From NCBI GenBank assembly GCA_025359205.1, contig JANYHD010000023.1, positions 1 to 64,000 on the forward strand: 64,000 nt of DNA. Direction: 5' to 3'. Below, piece after piece: positions 1 through 9,117 of the stretch. The first letter of the stretch is position 1, and each line of letters begins with the position of its first letter. The position numbers and the translations under genes are program-made. The notes beneath the pieces were generated by a model that saw only the letters and a program-made list of their open reading frames with translations, was not told where the DNA came from and searched no databases. This DNA comes from Gammaproteobacteria bacterium. GTDB taxonomy: Bacteria > Pseudomonadota > Gammaproteobacteria > Steroidobacterales > Steroidobacteraceae.

Positions 1-250
1 GCCGGATCACCTTGAAGTGCTCCGGGATGAACTCAAGGATCTCGGCGACATCCTCGCCCAGGGGGCGCGCGTGTGGCTCGCGGCTGGCGTGACCGACATG
101 CGCAACGGCTTCGATGGCCTGGCGGCGATCGTCAAGACGGCCGTGACCAAACGCTTACAAGCAGGTCATCAAAGCGCTACACAGGAATGGGCGCCCCTAA
201 AACCAGGTGCCCGGAGATTTCCAATCTCGCTCAGGGCTTACATCTTATGA
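1..250 (+). pseudogene. IS66-family Orf2 (TnpB-like) remnant, cut by window start
   Basis: An open frame from the left edge encodes VWLAAGVTDMRNGFDGLAA, the hallmark of the small IS66-family Orf2/TnpB accessory protein. That similarity stops near position 160, and the rest of the frame (to 250) does not look like the family. The usual protein is about 115 residues, so this is a broken remnant, probably of an insertion sequence whose other parts lie to the left. It borders an AT-richer polysaccharide gene, which fits an insertion-prone surface-polysaccharide locus. The identification rests on the motif alone; the upstream part cannot be judged. Confidence 0.7.
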
Positions 251-272
251 GCTAACGTGAAATAATTGGGAA

Positions 273-2216
273 ATGCGTTCCAAGTTACCTTCAGGATATC
301 AATCTCGACTGGTCGCGCTGCCTCGAAATGTCAAGCGCGCCTTTATGGTGCTGGCTGATTTCAGTGCAGCGATCGGCTGTCTCGCAATTGCATTCTTTTT
401 CAAGTTCGATCATTGGGCATCGGCTGGTGCAGTGTCGCCTTGGCTGTATGTGTGGGCTGCGGCATCCGCAGTGGTCAGCTTCGGAAGCTTCGGCCTTTAC
501 CACGCAGTGCTGCGGTTCATGAGTGTTCCGGCATTGGCTGCTATCGCATTCGGCGGGGCGGTTTCGGCTGCCATCGTCTGGCTGGCGGCAGATGCTTTTG
601 TCCGACCGCCAATGAGTTACACGCTTTGCGGCATTTACGCACTGGTGCTGGTGGCGGCGGTTTCAGGAATCCGCATTCTTGCCCGTTGGCTCGTTTCTCC
701 AGGTGTTTCCTCACGCGTACCCGTCGTCATATTTGGGGCTGGCGAGGCGGGCGCTCGGCTAGCGGCTTCGCTCAGCGCTACGGGAAACATGTATCCCGTG
801 GCCTATGTGGACGAAAAGCGGGCGCTGCAGGGTTCCACCGTTTCTGGCATCCGCGTCCGCTCGCCGGATTCGCTGCGAGGGTTGATCGAGCGATTTGAGA
901 TCAGACACGTACTTCTCGCCATCCCCGGTGCTTCTCGCCGCCGGCGTTCGGAAATCATCGGCAGCCTGGCGGACCTGGGTGTGCACGTGCAGACAGTGCC
1001 CGACCTTTACGAAATAGTTTCTGGTGCCGCGCGCGTCGGCGATCTGCGCGAAGTATCCGTGGCTGACCTTCTGGGTCGAGACCCCGTGGCGCCGCAGGCG
1101 GAGTTGCTGGGCGCCTGCATCACTGACAAGTCGGTGATGGTTACCGGAGCCGGCGGCTCGATCGGTTCAGAGCTTTGCCGCCAGATCATCGGCCAGAAGC
1201 CCCGGAAGCTGATCCTCTACGAGCTCTCTGAAGTTGCTCTTTACCAGATCGACAAGGAACTCCGATCTTCGTTGCAGCGCTCCGGGCAGGCCATGGAACT
1301 GGTGCCGCTGATCGGCAATACGCGCCACAAGGAGCGGATCAAGCAGGTCATGCAGAGCTACGGCGTGCAGACCGTCTACCATGCAGCGGCGTACAAGCAC
1401 GTGCCGATCGTCGAGCAGAACATCATCGAGGGCGTGCACAACAACGTGCTCGCGACCTGGACGGCCGCCGAGGCAGCTATTGCCGCCCGCGTGGAGACGT
1501 TCGTCCTCATTTCGACGGACAAAGCGGTCAACCCGACCAATGTAATGGGGGCGACCAAACGTTTTGCCGAGATCGTCCTGCAGGCGCTGCAGAAGCGCCA
1601 ACTGTCGACAAAGTTGTGCATGGTGCGGTTTGGCAACGTGCTGGGTTCTTCTGGCTCCGTCGTGCCGCTGTTTCATGAACAGATCCGCGCCGGCGGTCCG
1701 GTGACGGTTACCCATCCGCAGGTCATGCGCTATTTCATGACCATTCCGGAGGCCGCTTCACTGGTGCTGCAGGCCGCCTCGATGGCGAAAGGTGGCGAGG
1801 TTTTCGTACTGGACATGGGCCAACCGGTGCTCATCGATGAACTGGCGCGCCGGATGATCGCCTTGTCCGGACATTCGGTGCGCGATGAGCGAAATCCGGA
1901 TGGCGATATACCGATCCAGTATTCCGGGCTTCGGCCGGGCGAGAAGCTTTTCGAGGAACTGCTCATCGGGGACAACGTCTCCGGAACCCCTCATCCGATG
2001 ATCATGCGTGCCATGGAGCACGCTCCCAGCTGGGAAACTGCAGAGGCGCTATTGCATCGCATGACGGAGGCCCTGAACGCCTTTGACTGCGAGAAAGCGA
2101 GGGCATTACTCGCCAATGCGGTGGTGGAGTATCGGCCCGAGGCACGCCTTCATGACCTCGTTTGGGAGTCGCGCAGCAGGCCCGTCGTAACGAAGCTTGC
2201 TGATCGACGGTCTTAG
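273..2216 (+). CDS. CapD/WbpM-type nucleoside-diphosphate-sugar 4,6-dehydratase, membrane form
   Basis: Large membrane-anchored UDP-sugar 4,6-dehydratase of the WbpM/PglF/CapD family (647 aa), acting at the inner membrane on UDP-GlcNAc or a similar sugar to start dideoxy- or diamino-sugar synthesis for O-antigen or capsule. Four hydrophobic segments fill roughly residues 20-145. A first Rossmann-like domain starts near residue 155 (FGAGEAGARLA). The catalytic SDR domain starts near residue 290 with VTGAGGSIGSEL. YHAAAYKHVP lies near 370, and STDKAVNPTNVMGATK near 414 carries the Lys and the Met that replaces the usual SDR Tyr in long family members. The start is an ATG at 273. Base composition is visibly AT-richer than most of the window, as is common for horizontally exchanged polysaccharide genes. 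Confidence 0.93.
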   Translation: MRSKLPSGYQSRLVALPRNVKRAFMVLADFSAAIGCLAIAFFFKFDHWASAGAVSPWLYVWAAASAVVSFGSFGLYHAVLRFMSVPALAAIAFGGAVSAAIVWLAADAFVRPPMSYTLCGIYALVLVAAVSGIRILARWLVSPGVSSRVPVVIFGAGEAGARLAASLSATGNMYPVAYVDEKRALQGSTVSGIRVRSPDSLRGLIERFEIRHVLLAIPGASRRRRSEIIGSLADLGVHVQTVPDLYEIVSGAARVGDLREVSVADLLGRDPVAPQAELLGACITDKSVMVTGAGGSIGSELCRQIIGQKPRKLILYELSEVALYQIDKELRSSLQRSGQAMELVPLIGNTRHKERIKQVMQSYGVQTVYHAAAYKHVPIVEQNIIEGVHNNVLATWTAAEAAIAARVETFVLISTDKAVNPTNVMGATKRFAEIVLQALQKRQLSTKLCMVRFGNVLGSSGSVVPLFHEQIRAGGPVTVTHPQVMRYFMTIPEAASLVLQAASMAKGGEVFVLDMGQPVLIDELARRMIALSGHSVRDERNPDGDIPIQYSGLRPGEKLFEELLIGDNVSGTPHPMIMRAMEHAPSWETAEALLHRMTEALNAFDCEKARALLANAVVEYRPEARLHDLVWESRSRPVVTKLADRRS

Positions 2217-2329
2217 ACCAGTCATTCCCGATTTCGTTGTAGCCGGCGAGTTTTCGGTAGCTGTTTAGCCCGAATTCCACTCTTTATTCCCGAAGGTGGT
2301 CATTTTCTTCCGGGGACGAGGGGCAATTC

Positions 2330-3448
2330 GTGCTTCTGGTGGCGTTTTCGGCCTGTGCAGTCACGATCCTCGCTATTTTTGCGCTCAGGCCGCTGGCGCT
2401 GAGCGTGGACTTGGTTGCCGAACGGAAGGGCCGCGGCGGGCCGAGTCATCGCGTGCCCGTCATTGGCGGCTTGGCCATGTTCATTGGGCTGGTTGCTGGG
2501 GTAGGCCTGATCAAGCATAGCGCACAGCCGATCAATCCCTTGCTGGCCGTATGCGGCCTCATGCTGGTGACGGGCCTGCTGGAAGACCGATATACGCTCT
2601 CCCACTCCCTTCGCGTATTAGTGCGGCTGGTAGGTGGGGTCGTTGTGGTCGGCACGACGCACCTGATAGTGCGAAACCTGGGTGATCCCTTCGGTACCGG
2701 CGGAATCGTATTGGCCGGCACGGCGTCCGTGTTGTTCACGATCGTGAGCATTGCAGGCTCGGTTGCCCTTTTCCAGGCGCGCGATGGCATGGACGGCCTC
2801 ACAGGCCTGAACGCACTAGCGACGCTGGTCGGCCTGTCGATGCTGGCCTGGGACAGTGGGCACGGGACGGTCGAGGTGCCGCTCTGCCTGATTTTGGGTT
2901 CGGCGATCGCGGGCTTCACGCTATGCAACGGCCCGTTTGGCTTGGATCGACGCCTGCGTTGCCCCATGGGCGACGCGGGCAGCACCTTCATCGGCATGGC
3001 GATCGGCTGGCTTGCCGTGGCCACCAGCCAGATTCCGCTCCACGACGGGCTGGCGCATCCGAGCTATGTGCTCTGGATGGTCGCACTGCCGCTGTTCGAG
3101 CTCTGGTCTACATTCATGCGCCGCACGCTGGCGGGGCGTTCTCCTTTTGCCGCCAAGGTCAGTATGGGCTTGCGCGCCTCGTTCATGGTATTCCTGGGCC
3201 TCGACGTGCTGCTGGTGGGCTCGGGCCTGCTGCTGGCTCACTTTGGCGCGCCCGATTGGTTCGCCTTTGCGCTGCTGGTTGTTACCGGGTTTGCGATGGT
3301 CTACTCCATGGATTACGCCCACCACCTGGCCCGCTGGCTCGCCAAGCCGATGCTAGCGCGGGCAGCGGTTGGTCGTCAGCCCGCGCGCGCTACCGCCGAA
3401 ACCAGCACCACCCACATCGTCATCAGTACCAGCCAACTGGCGAAATAG
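2330..3448 (+). CDS. WecA/MraY-like polyprenyl-phosphate sugar-1-phosphate transferase
   Basis: Polytopic membrane protein (372 aa) of the glycosyltransferase 4 family (WecA/MraY), which loads a UDP-activated sugar phosphate onto undecaprenyl phosphate to begin a lipid-linked polysaccharide. About ten hydrophobic segments are apparent. Family landmarks are HRVPVIGGLAMF near residue 40, DGMDGLTGL near 150 and MGDAGSTFIG near 213. Two normally conserved sites differ: the DD pair of the first cytoplasmic loop reads ED (LLEDRYTLS), and the Asn before the DGxDGL motif is absent (FQARDGMDG). The start is a GTG with a G-rich Shine-Dalgarno stretch. Its 3' end overlaps the convergent MAPEG gene by 73 bp. 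With the upstream CapD-like gene it forms the tail of a surface-polysaccharide cluster; the substrate is unknown. Confidence 0.85.
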   Translation: MLLVAFSACAVTILAIFALRPLALSVDLVAERKGRGGPSHRVPVIGGLAMFIGLVAGVGLIKHSAQPINPLLAVCGLMLVTGLLEDRYTLSHSLRVLVRLVGGVVVVGTTHLIVRNLGDPFGTGGIVLAGTASVLFTIVSIAGSVALFQARDGMDGLTGLNALATLVGLSMLAWDSGHGTVEVPLCLILGSAIAGFTLCNGPFGLDRRLRCPMGDAGSTFIGMAIGWLAVATSQIPLHDGLAHPSYVLWMVALPLFELWSTFMRRTLAGRSPFAAKVSMGLRASFMVFLGLDVLLVGSGLLLAHFGAPDWFAFALLVVTGFAMVYSMDYAHHLARWLAKPMLARAAVGRQPARATAETSTTHIVISTSQLAK

Positions 3449-3813
3449 GCGCGTATGCGCCAGCGCAGCTTGTTGGGGCCCAGGTGGATCGCGGCGTGGG
3501 CGATCCGTGCGGCCACGTAGCACCAAGCCAGTATCACCAGCGTCATCCCGCCGCGCTGCGTGATCATCGAGGCGAGGCAGGCGACGTAGAACAGCGTCGG
3601 CGCCTCGAACAGATTGCTGAAATGCCTGGCGGCCTTGGCGGCGCTCTCGGGTTCCGGCACGCCCTGGTCCTGGTAAATGCGGTAGTACGCCGTCGTGATC
3701 AATCGTTCCTTGACCGCTTGTACGCGCCGGCGAAACAGCATCACCAGCACCACTACAGTGAGCAGCACCATGGCAAACATGGGGTAAACCAGACTGTAGC
3801 GGTCTGCGATCAT
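3376..3813 (-). CDS. MAPEG family membrane protein
   Basis: A 145-residue integral membrane protein with four hydrophobic segments. It matches the bacterial MAPEG group (membrane-associated proteins in eicosanoid and glutathione metabolism): a long first helix, RRRVQAVKERL on the cytoplasmic side, then the ARHFSNLFEAPTLFYVACL region and AARIAHAAIHLGPNKLRWR, where an Asn, Glu and Arg of the family are expected. The start is an ATG preceded by GAGGAG, a good ribosome binding site. A longer in-frame reading upstream is antisense to the neighbouring oxidoreductase and is not real. The reaction of bacterial members is mostly undefined, so no specific function is claimed. Its 3' end runs 73 bp into the convergent glycosyltransferase gene. 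Confidence 0.85.
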   Translation of the reverse strand: MIADRYSLVYPMFAMVLLTVVVLVMLFRRRVQAVKERLITTAYYRIYQDQGVPEPESAAKAARHFSNLFEAPTLFYVACLASMITQRGGMTLVILAWCYVAARIAHAAIHLGPNKLRWRIRAYFASWLVLMTMWVVLVSAVARAG

Positions 3814-3867
3814 GTTGAGCTCCTCGCGCAGCCCGTTAGAATGGCTTCCGTTAGTCAGGGTAGCACG

Positions 3868-4851
3868 ATGCAGCACATCGCCTTTGGCCCGGATCCGCTC
3901 GCCGATTCGATGCGCCTCACCGAGGGGCCGATGCCCGTGCCGGGCGCGGGCGAGCTGCTGATCGCCGTCGATCACGCCGGTGTCAATCGGCCGGACGTGC
4001 AGCAGCGCGCGGGCAAGTATCCGCCGCCGCCCGGCGCCTCGCCCATCCTCGGGCTCGAGGTCTCCGGAACGATCGCGGCCTTGGGCGCGGGCGTCACGGG
4101 CTGGAACCTGGGCGATGCCGTTTGCGCGCTGACGCCGGGTGGCGGCTACGCGCAGTATTGCCTCGCGCCCGCGGGTCAGGCGCTGCCGGTGCCGGCGGGT
4201 TGGAGCCTCGAGCGGGCGGCGGGACTGTGCGAGACCTGGTTTACGGTCTGGGCCAACCTCGTCGACATCGGGGGCTTGAGCGCCGGGCAGCGCGTGCTCG
4301 TGCACGGCGGGTCGAGCGGCATCGGGCTCGCGGCTATCGAGCTCATCAAACTGCGCGGCGCGCAGAGCATCGTCACCGTGGGCGATGAGGACAAGGCGCG
4401 CTTCTGCCGCGAGTACGGGGCGGGCGCGGCGATCAACTACAAGAGCGAGGACTTCGTGGCGCGGGTGCGCGAGCTCACCGGCGGTGCGGGCGTCGACCTG
4501 GTGCTCGACATGGTCGGTGGCGACTACATCCCGCGTAACCTGGAAGTGCTGCGGCGGGACGGGAGATTGCTGCTGATCGCGCTGCAGCGCGGTTCCAGGG
4601 CCGAAGTGGATTTCAACCTGGTGATGCGTAACCGCCTGGTGATCACCGGTTCGACCATGCGACCGCGCACGATTGGCGAGAAGACGCTCATACGCGATGC
4701 GTTGCGGCGCGAAGTGTGGCCGGGCTGCGAGGCGGGCCGGGTGCACGTGCATGTGCACGCGACTTTCCCGCTGGTGCAGGCCGCCGAGGCGCACCGGCTC
4801 ATGGAGAGCGGCCGCCACATCGGCAAGATCCTGCTGCGGGTAGCGTCCTAG
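3868..4851 (+). CDS. NAD(P)H:quinone oxidoreductase, zinc-independent MDR family
   Basis: Medium-chain dehydrogenase/reductase of the PIG3/quinone oxidoreductase type (327 aa, usual length), predicted to reduce quinones or enones with NADPH in the cytosol. The N-terminal GroES-like fold shows HAGVNRPDVQQRAGKYPPPP and LGLEVSGTIAALG; the nucleotide-binding fold shows LVHGGSSGIGLAAIEL near residue 145. No zinc-binding cysteine cluster is visible, as expected for this subgroup. The ATG at 3868 is chosen because AGGG lies about 8 nt upstream and the family sequence begins there; an ATG at 3841 would add nine residues. The 3' end overlaps the convergent lipoprotein gene by 4 bp. Confidence 0.93.
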   Translation: MQHIAFGPDPLADSMRLTEGPMPVPGAGELLIAVDHAGVNRPDVQQRAGKYPPPPGASPILGLEVSGTIAALGAGVTGWNLGDAVCALTPGGGYAQYCLAPAGQALPVPAGWSLERAAGLCETWFTVWANLVDIGGLSAGQRVLVHGGSSGIGLAAIELIKLRGAQSIVTVGDEDKARFCREYGAGAAINYKSEDFVARVRELTGGAGVDLVLDMVGGDYIPRNLEVLRRDGRLLLIALQRGSRAEVDFNLVMRNRLVITGSTMRPRTIGEKTLIRDALRREVWPGCEAGRVHVHVHATFPLVQAAEAHRLMESGRHIGKILLRVAS

Positions 4852-6872
4852 TTGGCGTCGATCCAGTCCATCACGGCACTGTGGTTCAGCGCACCGGGCC
4901 GGAAGGTCACGACGCGGTTCGGCCCCACCTCATACAGCACGAACGGCGCGCCGGCGCTGCCCGTGACGCTGACATAGCCCAGCGCTCGTCCGGTGAGCGT
5001 GTCGAGCACGTAGTAGCCGCTGGCGTTGGTCGCCGAGAAGGTGCCATTAGCGATATTGACTGCGGGCAGCAGCACCATCGGCGCCACGTCCTCGGGATAC
5101 TGCGTGCCGCTGACAAAGAAGCCGGGCACGCTTGAGGTGAACGGCCCTGCCGCCTGGGCTTCGAGCAAGCCTGCACCGCCTGCCGTCCCGCTGTGTTCGA
5201 CGACGTAGCCATTGGCCGTACCGTCGAGATAGATCACGAACTGTCGGGTGGCTGTGGCATTGACGAAACTGAAGCTGGTGCGTCCGTCCGCGGCCCGCAC
5301 CGCGTAGCTGGCGCCTGTAATGGCGGTGTCCAGGGTCAGGGCGATCTTGTTGGCGCGGTCCAGATGCAGATCGAGCGTGCCGTTGGTCGCGTTTGCGTTC
5401 GACAGGCGCGCGAGTTCGATCACCGATTTCGGTGCGGCCACGGCCTCAGCACCCCACAGGCTCAGTATTCCAGGGCTGGCCAGCGAGGCATTGCTGAAGG
5501 GCCCGCTCTGGCGCGTCATAAAGCCCGCCAGCCGTGGCGCCTGGTCCGTGGTAACCAGCAACAGGCGGTCCTTGCTGACAACGTAGTACGCGAAATGGAA
5601 AGTCTGGTTGCCGCCTGCGGCCGTGGCGGTGAGCGTCAGGGTGCCGCGGCCGGTGTTGGTGTCGGGAGTACCAAGATTCCCGGCCAGCGCGGCATCGGTG
5701 AGTGCGTTGCTGCCGTTGGAATCGGCATGCCCGTCGGTGATCAGGCCGCCGGCATCGAAACTCACGGTTCCAGCGAGGCCCATGCGCCTGCCATCGGTCT
5801 GCACGCCCAGCGTGCCGAAGGCAAAGCGGCCGGCCAGCGAGGCTTGCACGAAGTCCGTAGGCGTCTGCTTGACGAAGAACCCGCTGCCCGATTGCGCATC
5901 GCCTGAATTCTGGAGCTGGATGCGGCCGCGGTTGAGTGCGGTGGTCACGGCAAAGTCGTATTCAGGCGAATTCGCCGTGCCGGTCAGCTTCAGTGTGCCG
6001 TTGTTACTGGTGCGATTGGTGCAGGTGCCGGTCAATGTCTCAGCCACCGGTGGCGTGGTCGACGTGAAATCGTGGTAGCCAGCTACAGTGCCGGTCGCGG
6101 ACACAGTGACGCTCGCCCCGCTCACGGTCATCTGGTTGTTCAAATAGCCCGTATACACGAGCGTGTATTGACCGTTGAGCAGGCAGGCCTCGGCTGGGTT
6201 GACCACAATCGTGAGATCGACCGTCGCGACGTTGGTGGGGGCGTTGCTGTCGGTCACCTTGATCTGGAAGGTGTAGGTGCCCGGCGCGGTGGGCGTGCCG
6301 CTGAATGTGGTGGCCGAAGTGGTCGAGGTGGTCGTGAGCGTGATGCCCGGGGGTAAGGTGCCCGTGCCCTGGGCCCAGGTGAAGGGGCCGAGTCCGCCGG
6401 CCACCGAAACCTGGGCGCCATAGAGACTGCCGACGTTGGCCGGAAACAGGACCGGCGAGCTGAGCACCGGCGTGCCCATCACCACCATCGTGGCCGTGGA
6501 GGTTTGCGTGATGTCGTAGATGGAGGTCGCCGTAATGGTCGGCGTGCTGACGCCGACGATGCCGCTGGCCGGGGCCGTGTAGGTCACGGCCTTGGTCGTC
6601 TTGTTCGAGAGCGTGCCGACGCCCGTGAGTGTCCAGGTGACACCCTGGCTGGACGGATCTGTCGCCACGGTGGCTGAGAGCACCAGCGAGTTGCCCTGTT
6701 GCACCGTGGTCGTATTGGTGGAACTGGTGACCGCGATGCCCGTCGGGGTGCCTACGGGAGTGGTGCCGACCGCGCGCGCGCTGCCGCTGCAGGCGGCCAG
6801 GAGCAGGGCGAGGGTGGCGCCCAGGCAGGCGCAGGCAAGGCGCCCGGCGGGCGCGCGTTCGATAAGGCTCAA
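4848..6872 (-). CDS. Ig-like repeat lipoprotein, secreted
   Basis: A large putative surface lipoprotein (674 aa from this start). The N-terminus has a hydrophobic stretch ending in LALLLAAC, a lipobox. A bacterial Ig-like domain follows (about residues 40-120, with VQQGNSLVLSATV), then a putative-Ig region (GGLGPFTWAQGTGTLPPGI). The rest is a long beta-rich Gly/Ala/Thr-rich region without a recognised domain. The TTG at 6872 is preferred because AGGAGAG sits 5 nt upstream; an ATG at 6890 in the same frame would add six residues but would place that strong Shine-Dalgarno inside the gene. It lies just downstream of, and in the same direction as, the secreted subtilase, so the two may be co-expressed. 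An adhesive or matrix role is possible but unproven. Confidence 0.85.
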   Translation of the reverse strand: MSLIERAPAGRLACACLGATLALLLAACSGSARAVGTTPVGTPTGIAVTSSTNTTTVQQGNSLVLSATVATDPSSQGVTWTLTGVGTLSNKTTKAVTYTAPASGIVGVSTPTITATSIYDITQTSTATMVVMGTPVLSSPVLFPANVGSLYGAQVSVAGGLGPFTWAQGTGTLPPGITLTTTSTTSATTFSGTPTAPGTYTFQIKVTDSNAPTNVATVDLTIVVNPAEACLLNGQYTLVYTGYLNNQMTVSGASVTVSATGTVAGYHDFTSTTPPVAETLTGTCTNRTSNNGTLKLTGTANSPEYDFAVTTALNRGRIQLQNSGDAQSGSGFFVKQTPTDFVQASLAGRFAFGTLGVQTDGRRMGLAGTVSFDAGGLITDGHADSNGSNALTDAALAGNLGTPDTNTGRGTLTLTATAAGGNQTFHFAYYVVSKDRLLLVTTDQAPRLAGFMTRQSGPFSNASLASPGILSLWGAEAVAAPKSVIELARLSNANATNGTLDLHLDRANKIALTLDTAITGASYAVRAADGRTSFSFVNATATRQFVIYLDGTANGYVVEHSGTAGGAGLLEAQAAGPFTSSVPGFFVSGTQYPEDVAPMVLLPAVNIANGTFSATNASGYYVLDTLTGRALGYVSVTGSAGAPFVLYEVGPNRVVTFRPGALNHSAVMDWIDAN

Positions 6873-6915
6873 ATCGACTCTCCTAGGCATTCATGGGTCG
6901 GCTGGGGGGCCGTAG

Positions 6916-9027
6916 TCAGCCGCTTAGCATAGCGGCAGACGCCCTCCGGCGTCCCCGCAACCCGGCCGCAGCGCCCCCGGCCAGGATCAAAAGCCCTACC
7001 GGGCCCAGGGCGCCCCCGCCGCCGCCAGCACTGAGGGACACCGAATTGATGATCTTGCTCGCCGTATCCGGGTGCCCGGCGCTGTCGGTCACGGTCAGGG
7101 TCACGGTGACCGGCCGCAAGGCCGGAAACACGAGTGTCGCCACGGCGCTGGTGGCGTTGGCGATCGAAACGTCGGGGTCGGCCTTCCACTGGTAGCCGGC
7201 TATCGTGAGGTTCTTCGCGGCCGAACTGGCGCTCGCGTCCAGTTTGATGCTCTCGCCTACGCTGGCCCGGTCCGTCGAGGTCGTGAAACTGGCGAGCGGG
7301 TAGAGCGAGTGGGCCATGGCCGCGACGGCATTGAGCATGCCTGCGCCGCAGGTGGCGGTGGTGCACTGACATTCATTGCTCTGGACATCGGTGTAGGCGC
7401 CGCTCGCGTCGGCGGTCAGTGCGGCGACATGGCAGACGCCCCCTGCAGGCGCACTCGCCGGGACGGGGAACGGCGTGGCGGAGGCCATGAGGCGCGCGGT
7501 GAGTTGCGCGGCGCTCATGTTGGGGTTGGCCTCGATCATCATGGCGGCCACGCCCGCGACGATCGGCGCGGCGAAGCTGGTGCCGGTCGTGCCTTCGTTG
7601 AGCAGGTTGCCGCTGTAACCCGGGTTCATCATCGAGTAGGTGTAAAACGCGTTGGCCGGGATGGTGTCCGCTGCAGTCAAGCCGTCATTGCTGGTGGTAT
7701 CGATCGAATACAGGCAGGGCAGCGGGTACCAGGGGTGATAGGTGACGAGGTTGACGCAATTGCCCGCAGGCGCGGCAATGGTGATGGCCGCCGCGGTGCT
7801 GCTGACGTTGCTGTAGCCCACCTTGGTGCCGATATGCCGGATCCCCGCCACTGCGATCACGCCGCTGCAGTTGGCCGGCGCCAGCACCGGGCCCCCATCG
7901 TTCCCAGCAGCTGCGACGATCAAGTGCCCGTCCTGGGTGATGGTGGTCACCGCTTCCTGCTCGGTCTGGCTGCACGGGCCGGTGCCGCCGAGGCTCAGGT
8001 TCAGCACCTGCGCGGGGTAGGAGTTCGTGGACAGTGTGCTCGTAGCAGTCGTCGTCAGGCCCGCCGCCCAGTACATGCCGGAGACGATGTCCGACAGGTA
8101 GCCCTTGCACTTGCCGAGCACGCGTACGGGCAGGATGTATGCGCCCGGCGCCACGCCGGCGACGCCGATGCCATTGCTGGTGATGGCCGCGGCGATGCCC
8201 GCGACGCGCGTGCCGTGCCAGTCGCTCGGCACCATCTGATCGTGGTTCGGGCCCAGGCCCTGGCCGGGACACAGCCCGCCGGTGGCGACATCCAGGACGG
8301 TAAGCCAGTTGCCGGGATCGCTGGCGTCGGCATCCCATCCGTCGCCGTCATTGGCGACCACGTAGGTGTTGCCGGTCGCGGTGCCGCTGCAGTTCGTGCC
8401 GGAGTCGTTGCAGATGAAATCACGCCCCGGGAGCAGCTTGCCCCCGGTCCCGGCGAGGCCCAGGTCCGGGTGGTTGTAATCGACGCCACTGTCGAGCACG
8501 GCGATGATGTAGGGCGCGCCGGTGGCCGTGTCCCAGGCCGTGGTGGCGCCGATGGCCGCGGGCACGTCCGTGGTCGGGTCTTTCAGGTACCACTGGCCTT
8601 GCCATTGCCCGAAGCTGTCGCTGCCCGCGTTGAAATGCGGATCGTTCGGGTCGCCGAGTGCGTAGCGCACCTGGTCCGGCTCGGCATATTTCACCGACAG
8701 GTCCGCGCCGAGCCGCGCCACGACGCGTCGCAGCGCCGCCCCGGACAGGGGTGCGTCGAGCTGCACCACGTCGAGCCGCTCGCGGATCTGGCGCAGGGCC
8801 TGTAGCCGGATGCCCGTCGCCTGGCTGAGCCGCGCGGCGCGATCCGTGTTGTTCGGAATCTGGATGGCGGCGACGCCGCTATCGCGCCAGCGCACGATGA
8901 TCCGATCCGTCGGTGCCTCGCCGCTCGGGTAGCTGCGCAGCGGGGCGGCGACCGCCGAAACGCAGACGGCGGCAAGGGCGCACAGCACCCCGGCCAGGAG
9001 CACCCGATGCAGCCTGCGGTTCGACAT
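6916..9027 (-). CDS. Secreted S8 (subtilisin-like) serine protease with PKD domain and C-terminal sorting tail
   Basis: Exported subtilase precursor (703 aa). A signal peptide (first ~28 residues) is followed by a propeptide-like region and the S8 catalytic domain. The triad is visible as Asp in VLDSGVDYNHPDL (about residue 177), His in DWHGTRVAGIAAA (about 270) and Ser in GTSFAAPIVAGVAA (about 483). A PKD/Ig-like module occupies about 580-665. The C-terminus has a Gly-rich run, a hydrophobic stretch (GPVGLLILAGGAAAGL) and an Arg cluster (RGRRR). This resembles GlyGly-CTERM tails, which rhombosortase-type proteases process at the cell surface. The ATG at 9027 has AGAGG upstream. It is divergent from the export operon at 9118 and upstream of the Ig-like lipoprotein. 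Confidence 0.92.
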   Translation of the reverse strand: MSNRRLHRVLLAGVLCALAAVCVSAVAAPLRSYPSGEAPTDRIIVRWRDSGVAAIQIPNNTDRAARLSQATGIRLQALRQIRERLDVVQLDAPLSGAALRRVVARLGADLSVKYAEPDQVRYALGDPNDPHFNAGSDSFGQWQGQWYLKDPTTDVPAAIGATTAWDTATGAPYIIAVLDSGVDYNHPDLGLAGTGGKLLPGRDFICNDSGTNCSGTATGNTYVVANDGDGWDADASDPGNWLTVLDVATGGLCPGQGLGPNHDQMVPSDWHGTRVAGIAAAITSNGIGVAGVAPGAYILPVRVLGKCKGYLSDIVSGMYWAAGLTTTATSTLSTNSYPAQVLNLSLGGTGPCSQTEQEAVTTITQDGHLIVAAAGNDGGPVLAPANCSGVIAVAGIRHIGTKVGYSNVSSTAAAITIAAPAGNCVNLVTYHPWYPLPCLYSIDTTSNDGLTAADTIPANAFYTYSMMNPGYSGNLLNEGTTGTSFAAPIVAGVAAMMIEANPNMSAAQLTARLMASATPFPVPASAPAGGVCHVAALTADASGAYTDVQSNECQCTTATCGAGMLNAVAAMAHSLYPLASFTTSTDRASVGESIKLDASASSAAKNLTIAGYQWKADPDVSIANATSAVATLVFPALRPVTVTLTVTDSAGHPDTASKIINSVSLSAGGGGGALGPVGLLILAGGAAAGLRGRRRASAAMLSG

Positions 9028-9117
9028 TAAATGACCTCTGCGGACCCGAATTCAGAGCGCACGTTAGCCTGTTAGTTCCGCAGCCGGCAAGCCGTGCCCC
9101 TGCGTTAATATGTACTG

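Noticed and set aside
3376-4818. 480-residue minus-strand frame covering the quinone oxidoreductase
   Set aside because: Only its last 145 codons (from 3813) are a real gene, the MAPEG protein; the rest is antisense to a well-supported oxidoreductase.
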